Shown piece by piece: positions 42,501 through 53,116 of a DNA stretch of 64,000 nucleotides. The position numbers were made by a program, and so were the translations under genes. This DNA is from Blasia pusilla (lineage: Eukaryota > Marchantiophyta > Marchantiopsida > Blasiales): the NCBI GenBank assembly GCA_050084515.1, contig CM114274.1, forward strand, positions 1,860,001 through 1,924,000. Reading direction: 5' to 3'. Each line of letters opens with the position of its first letter. Position 1 is the stretch's first letter. Under the pieces are notes generated by a model. That model had not been told where the DNA came from. It did not search any database and worked only from the letters and a program-made list of their open reading frames with translations.

Positions 42501-45430
42501 ATCACATCACTCAAATTCCTTCTTTTAGCATGATAGACACCCGTCCAGACTCAAAATACAATCTATCTTGACAAGCAGTCTAATTGTGTAAAAGGCAAGG
42601 AGACCTATTATTACTCCATTTTGAGACAAAACCACATTTCTTTTGAACAGACTTTCTACATTCACATGCAGTGAATCACAAGACAAGCCTTTCTATACTA
42701 TTTGACTACAGGTATCTTGATTGCTAGATGTGAATATAAGTAGGTCGCTGGTGATCAAGAAAGCTATTATCTGACTTCTTACAAGGATTGGGGTTCAGAG
42801 TCTAGAGACTTACGATTCTGACAGGAGAACAAAATACACATTGGCTGGATCCAAGAGCGCTTGAGACAATAGCCGCTTTTTAGCATCAACTCTCTCCATA
42901 CTACCCAGCGAGACCTTCATCCATGCATCCATCACGATCCTGATTAGCAATTCCTGATGACTGATATAAAAGCCCTTCCTGAATTTGTAGCATGAAAAAC
43001 CTAAGGGTATCACCAGCCCAAAAGTTCTTACAGTGAAATCAGAACTGGGCATTGCAAGAAACATTTCTGCATTCTGCATGGTGACAACACTGAGTCTTAG
43101 ATTGGCAAGCAAACCTTTCTGCTGGGAATCTCACGACCAATAAAGACTGGACTTAGCCAGCCCAAACCAGTTATGTTGCTTTCTGAAGCATGCACATATA
43201 AAGAGTATAAACCTTCATGGCCCTGTCGGTGCACAAAAGGGGTAAAATGGTCAAATGAAATTGCCAAACCAGCTGATAGAGAGAGAAGAGTTTCACTCAC
43301 AAAAAGGAAAGATTTTCTACAGAGCAGTTAAGAGAAACTCAACCATGAACTACCGTTCCAGGTGTAGGTACCAGGAGAACATTACACCGGCTTCACTGAA
43401 CTCCTGATGACTGTTTCCTTGTCGAGTTAGAACCAGGTTGATGAATTAGATTCCTTCATTGGTGCATGGTTGCTCGAATTAAACACGTGGAACACTTAAT
43501 GTCTTAGCACTTCCCTGCCTTCTATGGCTGTCACTTATCTTGCTTGATCTGACATGCCATGATGGTGCATTTATAGCAATTGCATAGCCCTCTTGTAGTT
43601 TTTGTGCACAATAACTTATTTCATTCATCCATTCTCATTCCAATGTTTTTGTCAACTCCCTACTTGAGGAAATGGAGACCAGTCAACTTAGCAATGACTC
43701 TGTTGTTGCCTTCATGTTTGCTGTAGACTTTGGTAGCCTGTCCAGGGTAGGATATTTCTGAAAAATCATTCGTGTGACAAGTCTAGTATGCAGACAAATG
43801 TCTTGACTTGTATGATAAGATTCCATGGCAATAAGGATAACCATTGTGAGAACTCGCATTAAGAAGAGCAGAAGATCCCTCAGGTTTCTGCTTATCCCTA
43901 TCTGGACATTTAATTCTCAGATGACAACTTGTGGGATGGGTGCCTTAGACTACAAATACCCTAAACCCTAAACAGCCTGGCCAGATTTCTCCAGTGCCAC
44001 AACAACAAGTCTGAAGTAATGCAGTCAGTAATCTTTCACAACATTAGACCCTCACTATGATATCGCACGGCAGTGAGTGATGCTAGCACCAAACAAAGAA
44101 ACAGGCTTGAAGGTGTTCAGCTGAAAGCATTTCATGGTGTACAGCCTATTTCCTCATGGAAGGACAAGGACTCAAAGGAGGTTTATGAAATAGACAAAAT
44201 CATGACTGAAAACGGTCCAAGAGATTGTTACTGCAACAGAGCTCCCTCCAAGCCTTGCACCGTAGGAGCAGGAGGAAATTCCTGCAGACTGTGTTATGGT
44301 GGGAATCAGACTTCCAAAATTATCTAGGGGATTTCACCAGATTTATACCAGAAAGAGCGACAAATTCTACTCTACGATGGCCAAGCTCGGTCTCCAGAGC
44401 TATTCAGGGATAACATAAGTGGCTTAGATACACTGCCTAAAGCTGCCACTCTGGCGTTAAGTATTTTCTTGGGGTCAAAGCTAAGGTAAGGTAGGTTGTG
44501 TTGTGAAAAGGTTCTTGACTGAAACACTTGGAAGCTCAACAATGACACTATGATAACCACTGACACTACATGAGAGTCTCACTTCTCTCATGAGGTATTT
44601 TCTTTACGTTTTCCCTCTTTGTGCAGCCATCAGTCACTAGCACTGCCAAATCAGGGGTCCAGGTCTGTGGTCGCAAAGAGACTTAACGATTAAAATCTCT
44701 CCCAAGGATGGCGGCCTGAATCAGGATGATTTCATTTCCGGCAGGAACCAGATTCAAATAACCGAGTTCCTACAGCGGTGTATCTTCGGTCGAGTACAAC
44801 ATTTAGCAACTTACGACACCGCTGGCTGCAAGATCTATCTTTCATTAGCTGGCCGAGCTAACAACTGCAAATGTTGAATCTCTCTGGGATGGCGTACACA
44901 ATAAATCATTATGTTCATTCATTCTCTCATACATCACGGAGGTCGTATGAAGGATAACCTCTTTGAACCTGATGCAAAAGAGAGACATGAAGCACAGTCA
45001 TTTAGAGAAAATGAGAGCAAATTAGGGGAGGCTTCAGGACCTTGAAAAAGTTTTCCCATATTGCTGCAAAGGGTAAGGGGCCCGGCGTCATGAACATGAA
45101 AGCAATTTTAGAACCTGCAGGGCGAACTTTCGGATGTCGCGAGAGAATGTCTTTTGCGACAGCGTGAGACGCGATCTCTTCGTCAGAGTAGAGTCTTGTG
45201 TTGGGAAGATGAGGTCGGCCAGGAATCTGAGATTGGCAGTTGCCTGTTTCTGCATAGCCACAGGGTTTGATGTAGAAGAAGTAGGCCACCATCAGAGAGA
45301 CACAAACCATGCTCACGAGGACTCCCAGCCACGAATTGAGTGGCCGTGATCCATTGCGGCTGCCAGTAGTCTTATTCGCCATTTTGGTCACCGCTACAGC
45401 CGGGAATTCAAATCCGAAGACCTTCAACAC
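33519..45430 (-). CDS. Core-2/I-branching beta-1,6-N-acetylglucosaminyltransferase-like protein, nine exons
   Basis: A Golgi type II membrane glycosyltransferase of the plant core-2/I-branching (GT14-like) family. Exons, 5' to 3': 45,430-45,041; 43,222-43,115; 42,914-42,814; 35,552-35,481; 35,297-35,207; 35,042-34,962; 34,807-34,742; 34,604-34,482; 33,668-33,519. All introns are GT-AG and the phases join without a break, giving 393 codons (377 if translation starts at the second Met, MANKTTGS, 45,382). Seen in order: membrane anchor SWLGVLVSMVCVSLMVAYFF (residues 33-52), KIAFMFMTPGPLPFAAIW, GHEGLYSLYVHA, RLLSQALLDPANVYFVLLSE, SFDDPGLKGRGSY, WIAVHREHAIVIVLDH, NDHYMATTFN, GIANRSLTFEDWSKG and CYLFARKFQIDTAG. 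These match the family from end to end. Intron 3 is 7.26 kb and carries transposon fragments. No lesion is visible, so it should be a working gene. Donor and acceptor substrates are unknown. Confidence 0.9.
36350..36468 (+). repeat. Repeat in intron 3, left copy
   Basis: agtgaatcaccagaaaagct to gatttcttac. It is similar to 42,665-42,781 in the same orientation. The two copies bracket the copia and LINE material of intron 3. Confidence 0.65.
36480..37195 (-). pseudogene. Ty1/copia RNase H fragment
   Basis: On the minus strand: ILALVAQFNPEIHQ, then ISIRRIFRDLKGTADFGLVY and LEPLYGYFDEDWGGNLDDLT followed by STSGFC. The usual copia order (FNxxP..HW, RILRYLKGT, GYxDADWAG, STSGY) is clear. Further down EANW and FHFKKEMVQKG resemble the RNase H end. 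It has stops and shifts. It lies antisense to nothing: it has the same strand as the host gene and sits within its third intron. Confidence 0.8.
37196..37851. other. Intronic stretch without a recognised gene
   Basis: A 78-codon open frame (37,467-37,703, plus) reads MDLAAALKDNTTGLEKMLEE and may be a leftover of a retroelement gag, but nothing confirms it. Confidence 0.3.
37852..40150 (-). mobile_element. LINE-type non-LTR retrotransposon, 5'-truncated
   Basis: The RT block at 40,148-39,657 reads YCFFLNLKKACDTVWRVGLA, VNGQQSGTFDTKQGVTQGCP, LSPILFNIFVNSLLEEM and VVALMFADDFGG. These are the LINE RT motifs; the palm Asp triad is present, with FADD as the catalytic box. The 3' part (38,801-38,205) ends in a zinc-knuckle-like tail, SCALCSDGDETSSHYLVSC, typical of LINE C-termini. 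Between them (about 39,040-39,430) is non-coding sequence that may be a later insertion. No endonuclease is seen upstream. It lies in intron 3 in the same orientation as the host gene. The same family left a fragment at 44.06-44.49 kb. Confidence 0.85.
40415..41210 (+). pseudogene. Ty1/copia reverse transcriptase fragment
   Basis: KYTPIRCLRALATKHDWKVE and KMNVETAFL open the RT, then YVDNCLMI (the YVDD box, changed to YVDN), FQIEDLGPIKYLLGMQIDKD, and PDIAFSVGLQRRFM leading to KRACKYLQGTNKTSI. The pattern is standard copia RT to the start of RNase H. It is on the opposite strand to the RNase H fragment at 36.5-37.2 kb, so the two are not one element. It contains stops and two or more shifts. 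Confidence 0.85.
41196..41927 (+). CDS. Unrecognised open frames in intron 3
   Basis: A 154-codon frame (41,196-41,660) reads HTGQQRAIQQNERLENQVHS, LDLTGKPKALKEHINTAKDV and LLRSLCKLTVESCLSPRFLS. After a stop the same frame goes on with RGYEKYSWVANEAFDQRLRD, and then LCYLVNHNDHPLSLERSDL is legible to 41,927. Composition and periodicity look like real protein. I do not know the family. The strand is antisense to the host gene. It begins directly at the end of the copia RT, so it might be a captured gene piece or an exon of a nested gene. Confidence 0.35.
42665..42781 (+). repeat. Repeat in intron 3, right copy
   Basis: Partner of 36,350-36,468 (agtgaatcacaagacaagcc to ctgacttcttac). Confidence 0.65.
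44062..44490 (+). pseudogene. LINE C-terminal fragment in intron 1
   Basis: AVSDASTKQRNRLEGVQLKA corresponds to the minus-strand LINE around 38,915-39,000 (VWDANTKQRDRLEAVQLK), and SPELFRDNISGLDTLPKAAT to its tail (TPELFNTFSSLDSWPKAA). The middle is deleted. It is antisense to the host gene. Confidence 0.7.
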
Positions 45431-45855
45431 CCTTGCAGCAGTGTCTCGTCAACCTTTACATACTGCCGATTTCTTGATTGACAAGTATACTGCTAACTGA
45501 GAAGTACTTTATGCGTGAACTGGTCTTACTGAATCTGAAGAACATCATCTTTCAACTCCAACGAACCCTAGCGTTTGGGGAAATCGGAATCAGATCAGAG
45601 CTTCTCTTCCTGACCAACCTTCGACGGATTCGTTACATGAAGTCTGGAAGTTGCCAAAAGTTGATGAGAATGCTCAGCTCCGAGACCTAGCCCGTGACCT
45701 ACGTCAGAGGACCATCACCTACTAACCACCCTCCAATTCGACTCCACCTGCCTAGAGTCGGCTTTGGTGAGCTTATGTGGCAAGTGCAGCTAGTTTGCAT
45801 TCGAAAACGAAACACAATGTACCTAACACTAGTTACGGCGTTTGAGGAGCTCTTA
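45431..45855. promoter_or_regulatory. Upstream region of the host gene
   Basis: Presumed 5' leader and promoter of the minus-strand glycosyltransferase gene. I see no strong TATA box. It also ends against Helitron sequence. Confidence 0.3.
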
Positions 45856-45890
45856 TCTATATTATTGGTAACGTGCCATGCACGGATTTG
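45856..45890 (-). mobile_element. Candidate Helitron end
   Basis: tctatattattggtaacgtg followed by ccatgcacgg. It has a small hairpin cgtgc-cat-gcacg and a TCTATATTATT border, about 115 bases beyond the last helicase codons. This resembles plant Helitron termini, but I could not confirm the CTRR end or the insertion between A and T. Confidence 0.35.
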
Positions 45891-46002
45891 ATGACTTTTA
45901 CATCGATGGGTAGATAGCACTATCCTGAGGGAATCTCCATGCGATAAGTGTCATGTATGTGATAGGAAAGAGAAGATCATGAGGATCTCATTGTTCATAC
46001 TA

Positions 46003-47201
46003 TTAAATATAAGATGCCTCATCAAAATTTATTTCATACGAATGTCTCTTTAGATTATGTGAAGTCACCTTCCTTATTTGAATGTTTACGCTTCCAATGG
46101 TAACGTGGATGGAACTTCTCTTCCCTACCCTAGATAACGCTACATACAATTGATCATGAGAAAATATTGGAGTAGGCAAGTAACATTTTGTAAAGTTTGA
46201 CATTGAGACTTATTAATACTCATAGCAAAAGTCAGTCGAATAGGGAATTGAAACCTACGTAAATCAAATGGCAAACCTGAATCTGATGCAATCAATGAAA
46301 TACGTGGAATAAAGACTTGTTCGCCAATATTCTTCCCGGTGATAATTTCAGCATCTATGCAATGTTGCATAAATCCATGAATCGCCAATCTTGTCCCGTT
46401 TGCTTGTCCATGTGATCCATTCATATTTCGTAACAGCATGATTGGTGCACCAATCTTCAGACACAAACGATGCGGAGGAAGTCTAGATGGCAAGCATGTA
46501 TTCAAAAATTCAGTTGGATAGATATAAAATCATCCCCTCATTCGGAATAGATTCGACGTTGAGGTAAATATGTTCTTATACATAATATTCAATGAATTTG
46601 TGAGAACAAGTATTTTTTGTATACAAACTTCCAAAAAATAAAGTTCCCATTTATATGTTAAGAGAATATACCTCTCCAAGAAACCGTGACATAACGTCTC
46701 CATTTATGTCGTCAACATCTTTATTTCTCAAAGTCAAAACAATTGTATCTCTCAAGAAATCAATGTCATGGAATCGGTTAGGAAAATTTCCATGGATCAT
46801 ATCAATAAGATCGCATATTTTGTTACTAACAATTTTAGATGGTAATTTTATAAATTCTTCTCCCAAATGAGGATACAAAGGTACACGACCCTCTCCCACA
46901 TCCAATAACCAATCACCAAAAGCTTGTTGTTCACTACGCAAATGACCTTCCAATCTTTGAACTCGCATGTTTGTTGTCAACTTCATGACCTTCACATTAG
47001 ACCAAAGAGATAACCTCTTTATGGTGACTTGGATTATTTGAGGCCGGTCCCCATGACGAACAACATGCAACATTTGACGAAAATCACCACCAAATACCAT
47101 AAGATTCCCACCAAATGGTATTTGTTGTAGATCATCTGAAACAACTCTCATAATATCTTGTAGAGTTCGATTTACGACCTCAAATGCATGACGATGAGCC
47201 G
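46003..47201 (-). pseudogene. Helitron PIF1-like helicase, C-terminal half
   Basis: From the solo LTR inward: AHRHAFEVVNRTLQDIMR, GGNLMVFGGDFRQMLHVVRH, VMKLTTNMRVQ, then KIGAPIMLLRNMN, GQANGTRLAIHG, RFQFPIRLTFAMSINKSQCQ and LYVALSRVGKRSSIHV. These are helicase motifs II/III to VI of Helitron RepHel proteins. The helicase unwinds DNA during rolling-circle transposition. A frameshift near 46,160-46,200 and stop codons at about 46,506-46,640 break it. It continues across the solo LTR to 48,211. Confidence 0.9.
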
Positions 47202-47207
47202 TAGGTG

Positions 47208-48204
47208 TCGTGCCCCTACTCTCCTTGAACGTCAATCTTTAGTGTTGCGGAAGCGTACGTTCAGTAGGTCACGATCTCATCGCCGATCTGCACCCAAACA
47301 CGCACTCTCGTTAGTCGGGTCTGGGCCAACCAGCGTTCCAACCCACCGAGTTCTCAACTCGGCGTCTCATCAAGCTCAACCTTCCTTAGTTCCTAGTTTC
47401 CAAAACACGGCAAGTCCTTCAAGACTTGGAACAGACTTCCTGGTTAGTCCAGGGATCTGAAACGGCACTTGCGCTCCTAGCGATCCGAATTGTTCAACGG
47501 ACCTCGTGTGAGTTTCAAACCGAGACCCAAGTAATTGAGTCGCGGGATGAAATCCAAGAGGGATGTCTAAAATCGCCTCAATAGACTTGGTGCAGGTTTT
47601 CCAACCCAACTCCCAAACTCGCGTTCCGTTCCATGCCCTTGAGCGCCTTGGCGCCCAAAGTGGGGTTCGGGTTCCAAGCACTCTCAAGACCTTCCCCTTG
47701 CTAGTACTTCTGGGGTTCTCCAATAACCCCCCCCCTTTGGAAAAGGAGGGTCGGGCCCTTCATTGTGGCCCTCAACCCAACTCTACCTACAATCGTTTCC
47801 GGGTTGTTTCTCAGCCACTGCTTATGCGTTTTCAGAGATCTTTACTTTGTTTGAACTGGCTTTCCATAAGCTTTCTAACGCATCCTTATTTAATCCAAAC
47901 GCATCTTGAAGCTAAAAGTTATGGCCATAAATACAATCGGAAACTCTCAAACACTAGTGGCGTTCCAAATCCGGATTCTTCCTTTGGCAACCCACTTCCT
48001 AGACTGGACTTCTTTCAAGTCTCATTCCGCGTTTGGTCCAGGTTTCTCGGTCGTGACCACAACATCTGAAACGCGACGCCTCGCTCGCGTCTCATCTCTT
48101 GTCTCCTCTTTGAGACTACTCCAACGCGCAAACCATCCTAGCGTGAGCCCGCTAATGTTCCGATGTTCCGCTTGGCACTCGTTTGGTCATGAGGGTCGCG
48201 ACAA
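47208..48204 (-). mobile_element. Solo LTR A inside the Helitron helicase
   Basis: Flanked by 6-bp duplications taggtg (47,202-47,207 and 48,205-48,210). Sense strand begins TTGTCGCGACCCTCATGAC and ends aaggagagtaggggcacga. It separates IIWDEAP (Walker B, right side) from TAHRHAFEVV (left side), so removing it restores the helicase reading. It is an inverted relative of 51,667-52,693. Confidence 0.8.
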
Positions 48205-48210
48205 TAGGTG

Positions 48211-49985
48211 CTTCATCCCATATAATGAGCATTGCATCACGGATTAAGCGCTCTCCATCACTATTGACTGATAAACTACCCCAAAAAAATATAAGTATAA
48301 TAGAAGTTGTAATACTTTGAGTAATTCAAATTTCTGTATGAGCATAATTCAAACTAGTAAAATGACTAATGGCACTTACTTGCAAGTAGAGCTCTCATGA
48401 AGATTGAAGCGTGAATGAGCAATACGTCCTCTGTCTAACAATAAAGCAACTATTCCAAATGACACTATGGCTAAAGTTATACCTCTTGCACTCCTTACAC
48501 TTGCAAGGAGAAGATTTTTTTTAAAAGGGTTTTACCCGTTCCATTTGGACCGTCGATGAAAAATACTTTGGGAGATGATGGAGCATTTGCACATATTTGA
48601 TCAAGCTCGTTATGTATAGTGTTCCAAATAATACATTTTCCCAATTGCACTTGCTCAAATAATTCTTATGTATCATATAATATCTCTTGTTCCTCCAAAT
48701 ATTAATGTGAATGAAGGCTCTGAAAATTAGCTTGGGGCATGTCTGGAAAGTCAGACAGTCTCTTTCCTTGATCTTGTAAATAACAATGGACTTCCAATAA
48801 TGCAGTATTAACTATGGCGTCCTCGACGGGAAGATTAGGGATTCCTATTTTTTGCAATATAAGAATTCCAAAAATGCCCCAAATCATGGTTAGTAGGTTG
48901 AATAATAATTAATAGAAGGTACTATTAGGAATACTTAATAGATGATATTATTAGGAAGAAAATGAATGATGTAATGAATTCTTACCTGACATTTCTCACA
49001 TAAGAGATCTTCTACCAATGGAACCAATAATTGACTCCATAGTCTAGTAGGTTCAGCGGGTGTGTTGTACGCTAGAATAATTGCAAAAAGATGATGAAGT
49101 GAGGAACCTTTATGGATCAAAGAAGCTTCTTCAAAGCAAGAGAATACTTCCCTATCATCCTCAAGAAGTCCCGGTTGGATAGCAGTCTCCTTAAAAGTTG
49201 GACGTATTACCCCATGAACAGTTCTTAAGCATTCACATGTTGTTGCTCATCGAACATGATGGAGGAGTAATCTCAACCAATGATGTTCTCATTCACCTAT
49301 GGAAAAGTAGAATAATTAGCTCATCCCAATATAGATACATTATTTTTTGAGGTTGGTATATATTAGCAAAATATTTACAAAGGATTTTTGAGTATTTACT
49401 TGGATGAGTAAGATATAAGCGGCCAATGGGATGACCACAACCATTTATATTTTGTATCCTACCAATCCATATCTTGTTACTCCAACGATAATATGAAGGA
49501 ATATATATATATATGAGCATTGGAGTCAGATAAATTGGTTGCAAACCATTGGGTCAAGGTTGTCTCTCTTTTTTGTTGCAAAATAGCTTGAGGAGCACCA
49601 GCTTCATTGAAGTAGACAAATTGTTGCTCTAGAAAATGAACTGCTAATTGCACAATACTTGGAAGTTCAGCTTGCAGACTAAACTTGAAAAAACACCAAC
49701 ATGCCTTCAAAGAAGAGATATATTTGGAGAAATTTGTTTCCCAGGTATTAGAGTAAGTATGAATCATAAATAAAATAGATTGCAGTAGGTTGTATGAATT
49801 GGAGGAATCATACCTCACATCAAGATACGATGTTGTCTCGTCAATAACGTCGATTGTGTTGGATGTATTCATATCCTTTGACAAATTAAATGACATAGCA
49901 TCACACCCCTTATAAACATATTTGTATACGTACTTGATGGAAGAAACACTACTCGTGATTTCCAAATTAATATGATAATCAAAGA
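48211..49985 (-). pseudogene. Helitron Rep C-terminus and helicase N-terminal half
   Basis: In order: FDYHINLEITSSVSSIKYVY and KYVYKGCDAMSF, PSIVQLAVHFLEQQFVYFNE, AGAPQAILQQKRETTLTQWF, IGRLYLTHPSK, ETAIQPGLLEDDREVFSC, HHLFAIILAYNTPAEPTRLW, HCYLQDQGKRLSDFPDMPQ, then the Walker A segment FIDGPNGTGKT (about 48,530-48,560) and IIWDEAP next to the solo LTR. Stops, shifts and possibly introns interrupt. The HUH nuclease part is missing: the frame is cut at about 49,985 by an LTR of the PHD-gypsy group. Confidence 0.88.
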
Positions 49986-50111
49986 GGGTTGTCTTACGCA
50001 TACAAATCGCTATACAACATACATCGCTAGTAAGATCGTTACTACACAACATCGATCTTCCCCACACACGGGTAGATCCACACATGTACAAAAATCAACT
50101 CATACATATAC
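49986..50111 (-). mobile_element. PHD-gypsy LTR start, fragment
   Basis: Reverse complement begins TTGTGTGATCTCCATGTATA and ends gtatgcgtaagacaacc. It corresponds to 5,984-6,110 and truncates the Helitron. Confidence 0.7.
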
Positions 50112-50700
50112 ATGGAGATCACACAACAAAAAATAAAGAATAGTAAAAAAATGGCACTCGGCCTAAAACTCCACTCCTCAATCTACATCGGCATATCGAG
50201 CCTCGTCCGCCCTACGCTATCAAGGAATTCGGACGCTAGCACCCTGGTCTTATCTCGCACACGAACAAGAGAGGTGCTCCAACGACCCAACATGAGAAAG
50301 ATGGCTTGGGAAAGCCATCTGCCTCCCTTATATAGGGTTGGGAAGAACAAAAAGGCTCTTCATCTAAAAATAGTTATCCTCTTGGTAACCTACGCGCATA
50401 GGCTAGCAGGGACGGGTAACCTGCTCAACAAATCATCTGGTTGTGAAAGACCTCAACAAGAAAGTTGTCAAAAATGATGTTCCTGACACAATGGACCTAT
50501 CATCAACCTCATCCAACACCGCGGGACAAAGTTACACTCAAGACAATTTGTTGGCTCCTATGCCCTATCCACGATAGATCTCGACTAGTTGGCTACTCAG
50601 ATGTGACAGTTATCGTGCACATATACATCGCTGGTCACATCCACACCACACAACATCGATCTTCCCAACACACAATGTCATATAGTAAAATCACCCGCTT
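50112..50700 (-). mobile_element. PHD-gypsy LTR, internal part
   Basis: Matches the inverse of 2,089-2,270 and the same-strand copy at 58,735-59,205. It includes a TATA box in ccctatataaggg (about 50,325-50,338, minus strand). Confidence 0.7.
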
Positions 50701-51666
50701 TGTAAACTCCTCTATCATTAAGTGTTAGAGAGAGTTTTATTAGTATAAAGTAAATTAACCTAGAAAAATGAAATTCTCATGTTTAAACCTCTTTAGGATG
50801 ACTCATTTGCGCGAGCCCAACTTTAGGAAAAGAGATAATAAATAAAAGATGGGATTGGAAAAGAAAATTAGTGGGGGTTGTGCTTTAATAAAACAAAAGT
50901 TAAAGTAGTATTGGTTGGTGGCTACGGTTGGTGGGGTAGTTTGAAAGATATGAAGGGAGTAAAACATGATATTTTGGAAGAGATAAGATGTAATCTACTT
51001 GTGTCAAAATATGATTAGCTAAGCCTTAGGAGGAAGCAATGTGGCACAAGCTAAGATTAGCCCTATTTCGTACTCTTGTGGATCCCTTATGAGTATATAA
51101 AGAGGAGGGACCTTCAAGGGTTCATCACCTTCTACTTCAGATCTCTCGTGTCACTCTTGAGTGTATGGCTTTGGGATTTCTTGCTCTTCCAATGAGAGTG
51201 GATTATCCCTCTTGGGAGAGTAACTTGACCTTGGTCTATTCTTCAAGAGATTTCTAGAGTGTGGTATGTGCGGAGATGAGAGATTTGTTACCTTTGATGA
51301 ATTTAGTCATACTAGAAATAGAGGATGGTTTGGCTTGTTATTTTCCCAATGAGAGTGGATTACCCCTCTTGAGAGAGCAACTCTGCCAAATCCCATTCTA
51401 TAGGAGAGTAGAAGATATTTGTCAAGTATGGATAGGGATGGAGCACGAGTTGTGCCGGATTTTCCTTTCCTTAACCCGTACCACGTCAAGATTCTCTTTG
51501 TAGATAGGCACTAGTTCACTCGCTATCTAGTTTATCATTTTGGGAACGCGTTCATGAACCAAATTATGACATCTCTAGCTCCGATGATTATTCCTATAGT
51601 CACGTACGGAAGGACATGGGATTGCAGTTTGTATGTCCTTATATAGCTATCCATGGACGTCAATAG
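50701..51666 (+). mobile_element. LTR-like region with TATA box, family unknown
   Basis: 51,091-51,105 reads gagtatataaagagg followed by a pyrimidine-rich start (ccttcaagggttcatcac). A 37-base block, ccaatgagagtggattatcc and following, occurs at 51,190 and again at 51,344. This suits a copia-like LTR, perhaps beginning TGTTAGAGAG at 50,724. No coding sequence is recognised, and the 80-codon frame at 51,261 is not convincing. Confidence 0.35.
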
Positions 51667-52693
51667 ATGTCGCGACCCTCATAACCAAACAACACCAAAT
51701 AGACGCCAAGCGGAACATCAGAACTCAAGTGGACTCACGCTGCGATGTTTCCGCTTTGGAGAGGCGTTTGGAAAGGTCTCTTAGAAAAGTCCAAGAGACG
51801 AAATGCGGAACATAGTTATTCATTTCGTGCGTTAGTGGTTGCAACTAGGAAACCTATACCAAACGCGAGCCAAGACTTAAGATGAGTTGAGTCTTGGAAA
51901 GTTGGTGGCCAAGGAGGTGAGAACCAGTTTTGGAACACGACTAACGTTTGGGGAATTCGACTATGTTTTGGACCATAACATTAAGCCTCAAGATGCGTTT
52001 GGGACAAGTAAGGACCATTGGAAAGGTTGTCTTGAGATGCTTCCAATACACCAAAGATCTTAGCAAACGCATAAGTACAAACTGAGATATTGGCCGAAAA
52101 CGATTGTGAGAGCAATCGGGTTGAGGGCCAATTGGAGAGGCCTGGGTGTCTTTCCCTAAAGGTAGGGGGACCCTGGAGATCCCCAGAAGTACTAGTAAGG
52201 GAGGAGTCTCTCCAAGATGTCTTGGAACATGAATCCCCACTTTGAGCGCCAAACAGCGTTTGAGAGGCACAGGATGGAACGGGAGTTTGGCGTTGGAACT
52301 CGAAACCCAAACCTGATCCAAGGGAGTGGACTTTGTACGCCACACTTGGATTCCAACCCGAGATTCACTTTGTGCGAGTCTCAATTAGGGACTCATTAGA
52401 TGTCCATCAGACAGTTGGAACCGCCAGGCGCGAAACGCCGTTTGAGGTTCCTGAACCGACCAGAAAGTCTGTCCCAAGTCTTTCAAGACTTTCTCGTGTT
52501 GTAACCGCGAAACTAGGAAGGTTAAGCTTGATGAGAGATCTAGACGAGGAATCACAAATTTAGCCCACTGATTGATCCAAGACCCGACTAACCACAGTGC
52601 GTGTTTGGATGCACATCAGCGTTGAGAGCGTGACCTACTGAACGCACGCTGCCGCAACAACAAGATTAACGTTCAAGGAGAGTAGGCACACTA
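51667..52693 (+). mobile_element. Solo LTR B
   Basis: Flanked by 6-bp duplications caatag (51,661-51,666 and 52,694-52,699). Begins ATGTCGCGACCCTCATAACC and ends aaggagagtaggcacacta. It has no internal region on either side. It is homologous over its length to solo LTR A but in the opposite orientation and noticeably diverged. Confidence 0.8.
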
Positions 52694-52699
52694 CAATAG

Positions 52700-52980
52700 G
52701 CATGTTCGAGTAGGATTTTACACTAGTTTTGCTATTTTCCTTGTGTACAAACGTAAAGTAGTTTACAGGGATTTCATAGTAAAGAATTTTGGGGTTTCAT
52801 GTTATGAAGAAGTGATCATCTTGGTAGTACCATTCGTGATTCATGTCTTGAGAGAATGGAGAGTTTACATAATAATTCTGTACTGAAAAAGGAGAAATTC
52901 TTATAGAGTTCGACTTGCATCAACCACATCAAGTGCACCTAGAAGGTTCGCCCTTCCTCAAAGAAAGGCTCTCGACACGA
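52700..52980. other. Short spacer without features
   Basis: AT-rich. No gene or repeat recognised. Confidence 0.4.
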
Positions 52981-52981
52981 C

Positions 52982-53040
52982 GGATAGATTCACACATGTA
53001 CAGAAATCAACTCATACATATACATAGAGATCACACAACC
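52982..53040 (-). mobile_element. 3' LTR remnant of the minus-strand PHD-gypsy
   Basis: Reverse complement begins TTGTGTGATCTCTATGTATA right after the polypurine tract (ctaaggggggcgg). Only about 58 bases remain before unrelated sequence. Confidence 0.7.
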
Positions 53041-53116
53041 GCCCCCCTTAGTTGGCAGTTGGATCTCCCTAACTCCAGATAAAAAATGTCACATCTCCTT
53101 GACATGACCTTCTACT

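Noticed and set aside
43955-43975. Telomere array (accctaaaccctaaac), also near 21,985 and 60,188
   Set aside because: Only one or two units each. These are telobox-like motifs or chance, not telomeric DNA.
47188-48247. Open frames of 113-168 codons within solo LTR A
   Set aside because: They lie within a TSD-flanked LTR and have no counterpart frame in solo LTR B.
51261-51503. 80-codon open frame
   Set aside because: No domain. It overlaps the LTR-like direct repeat and an equally open antisense frame.
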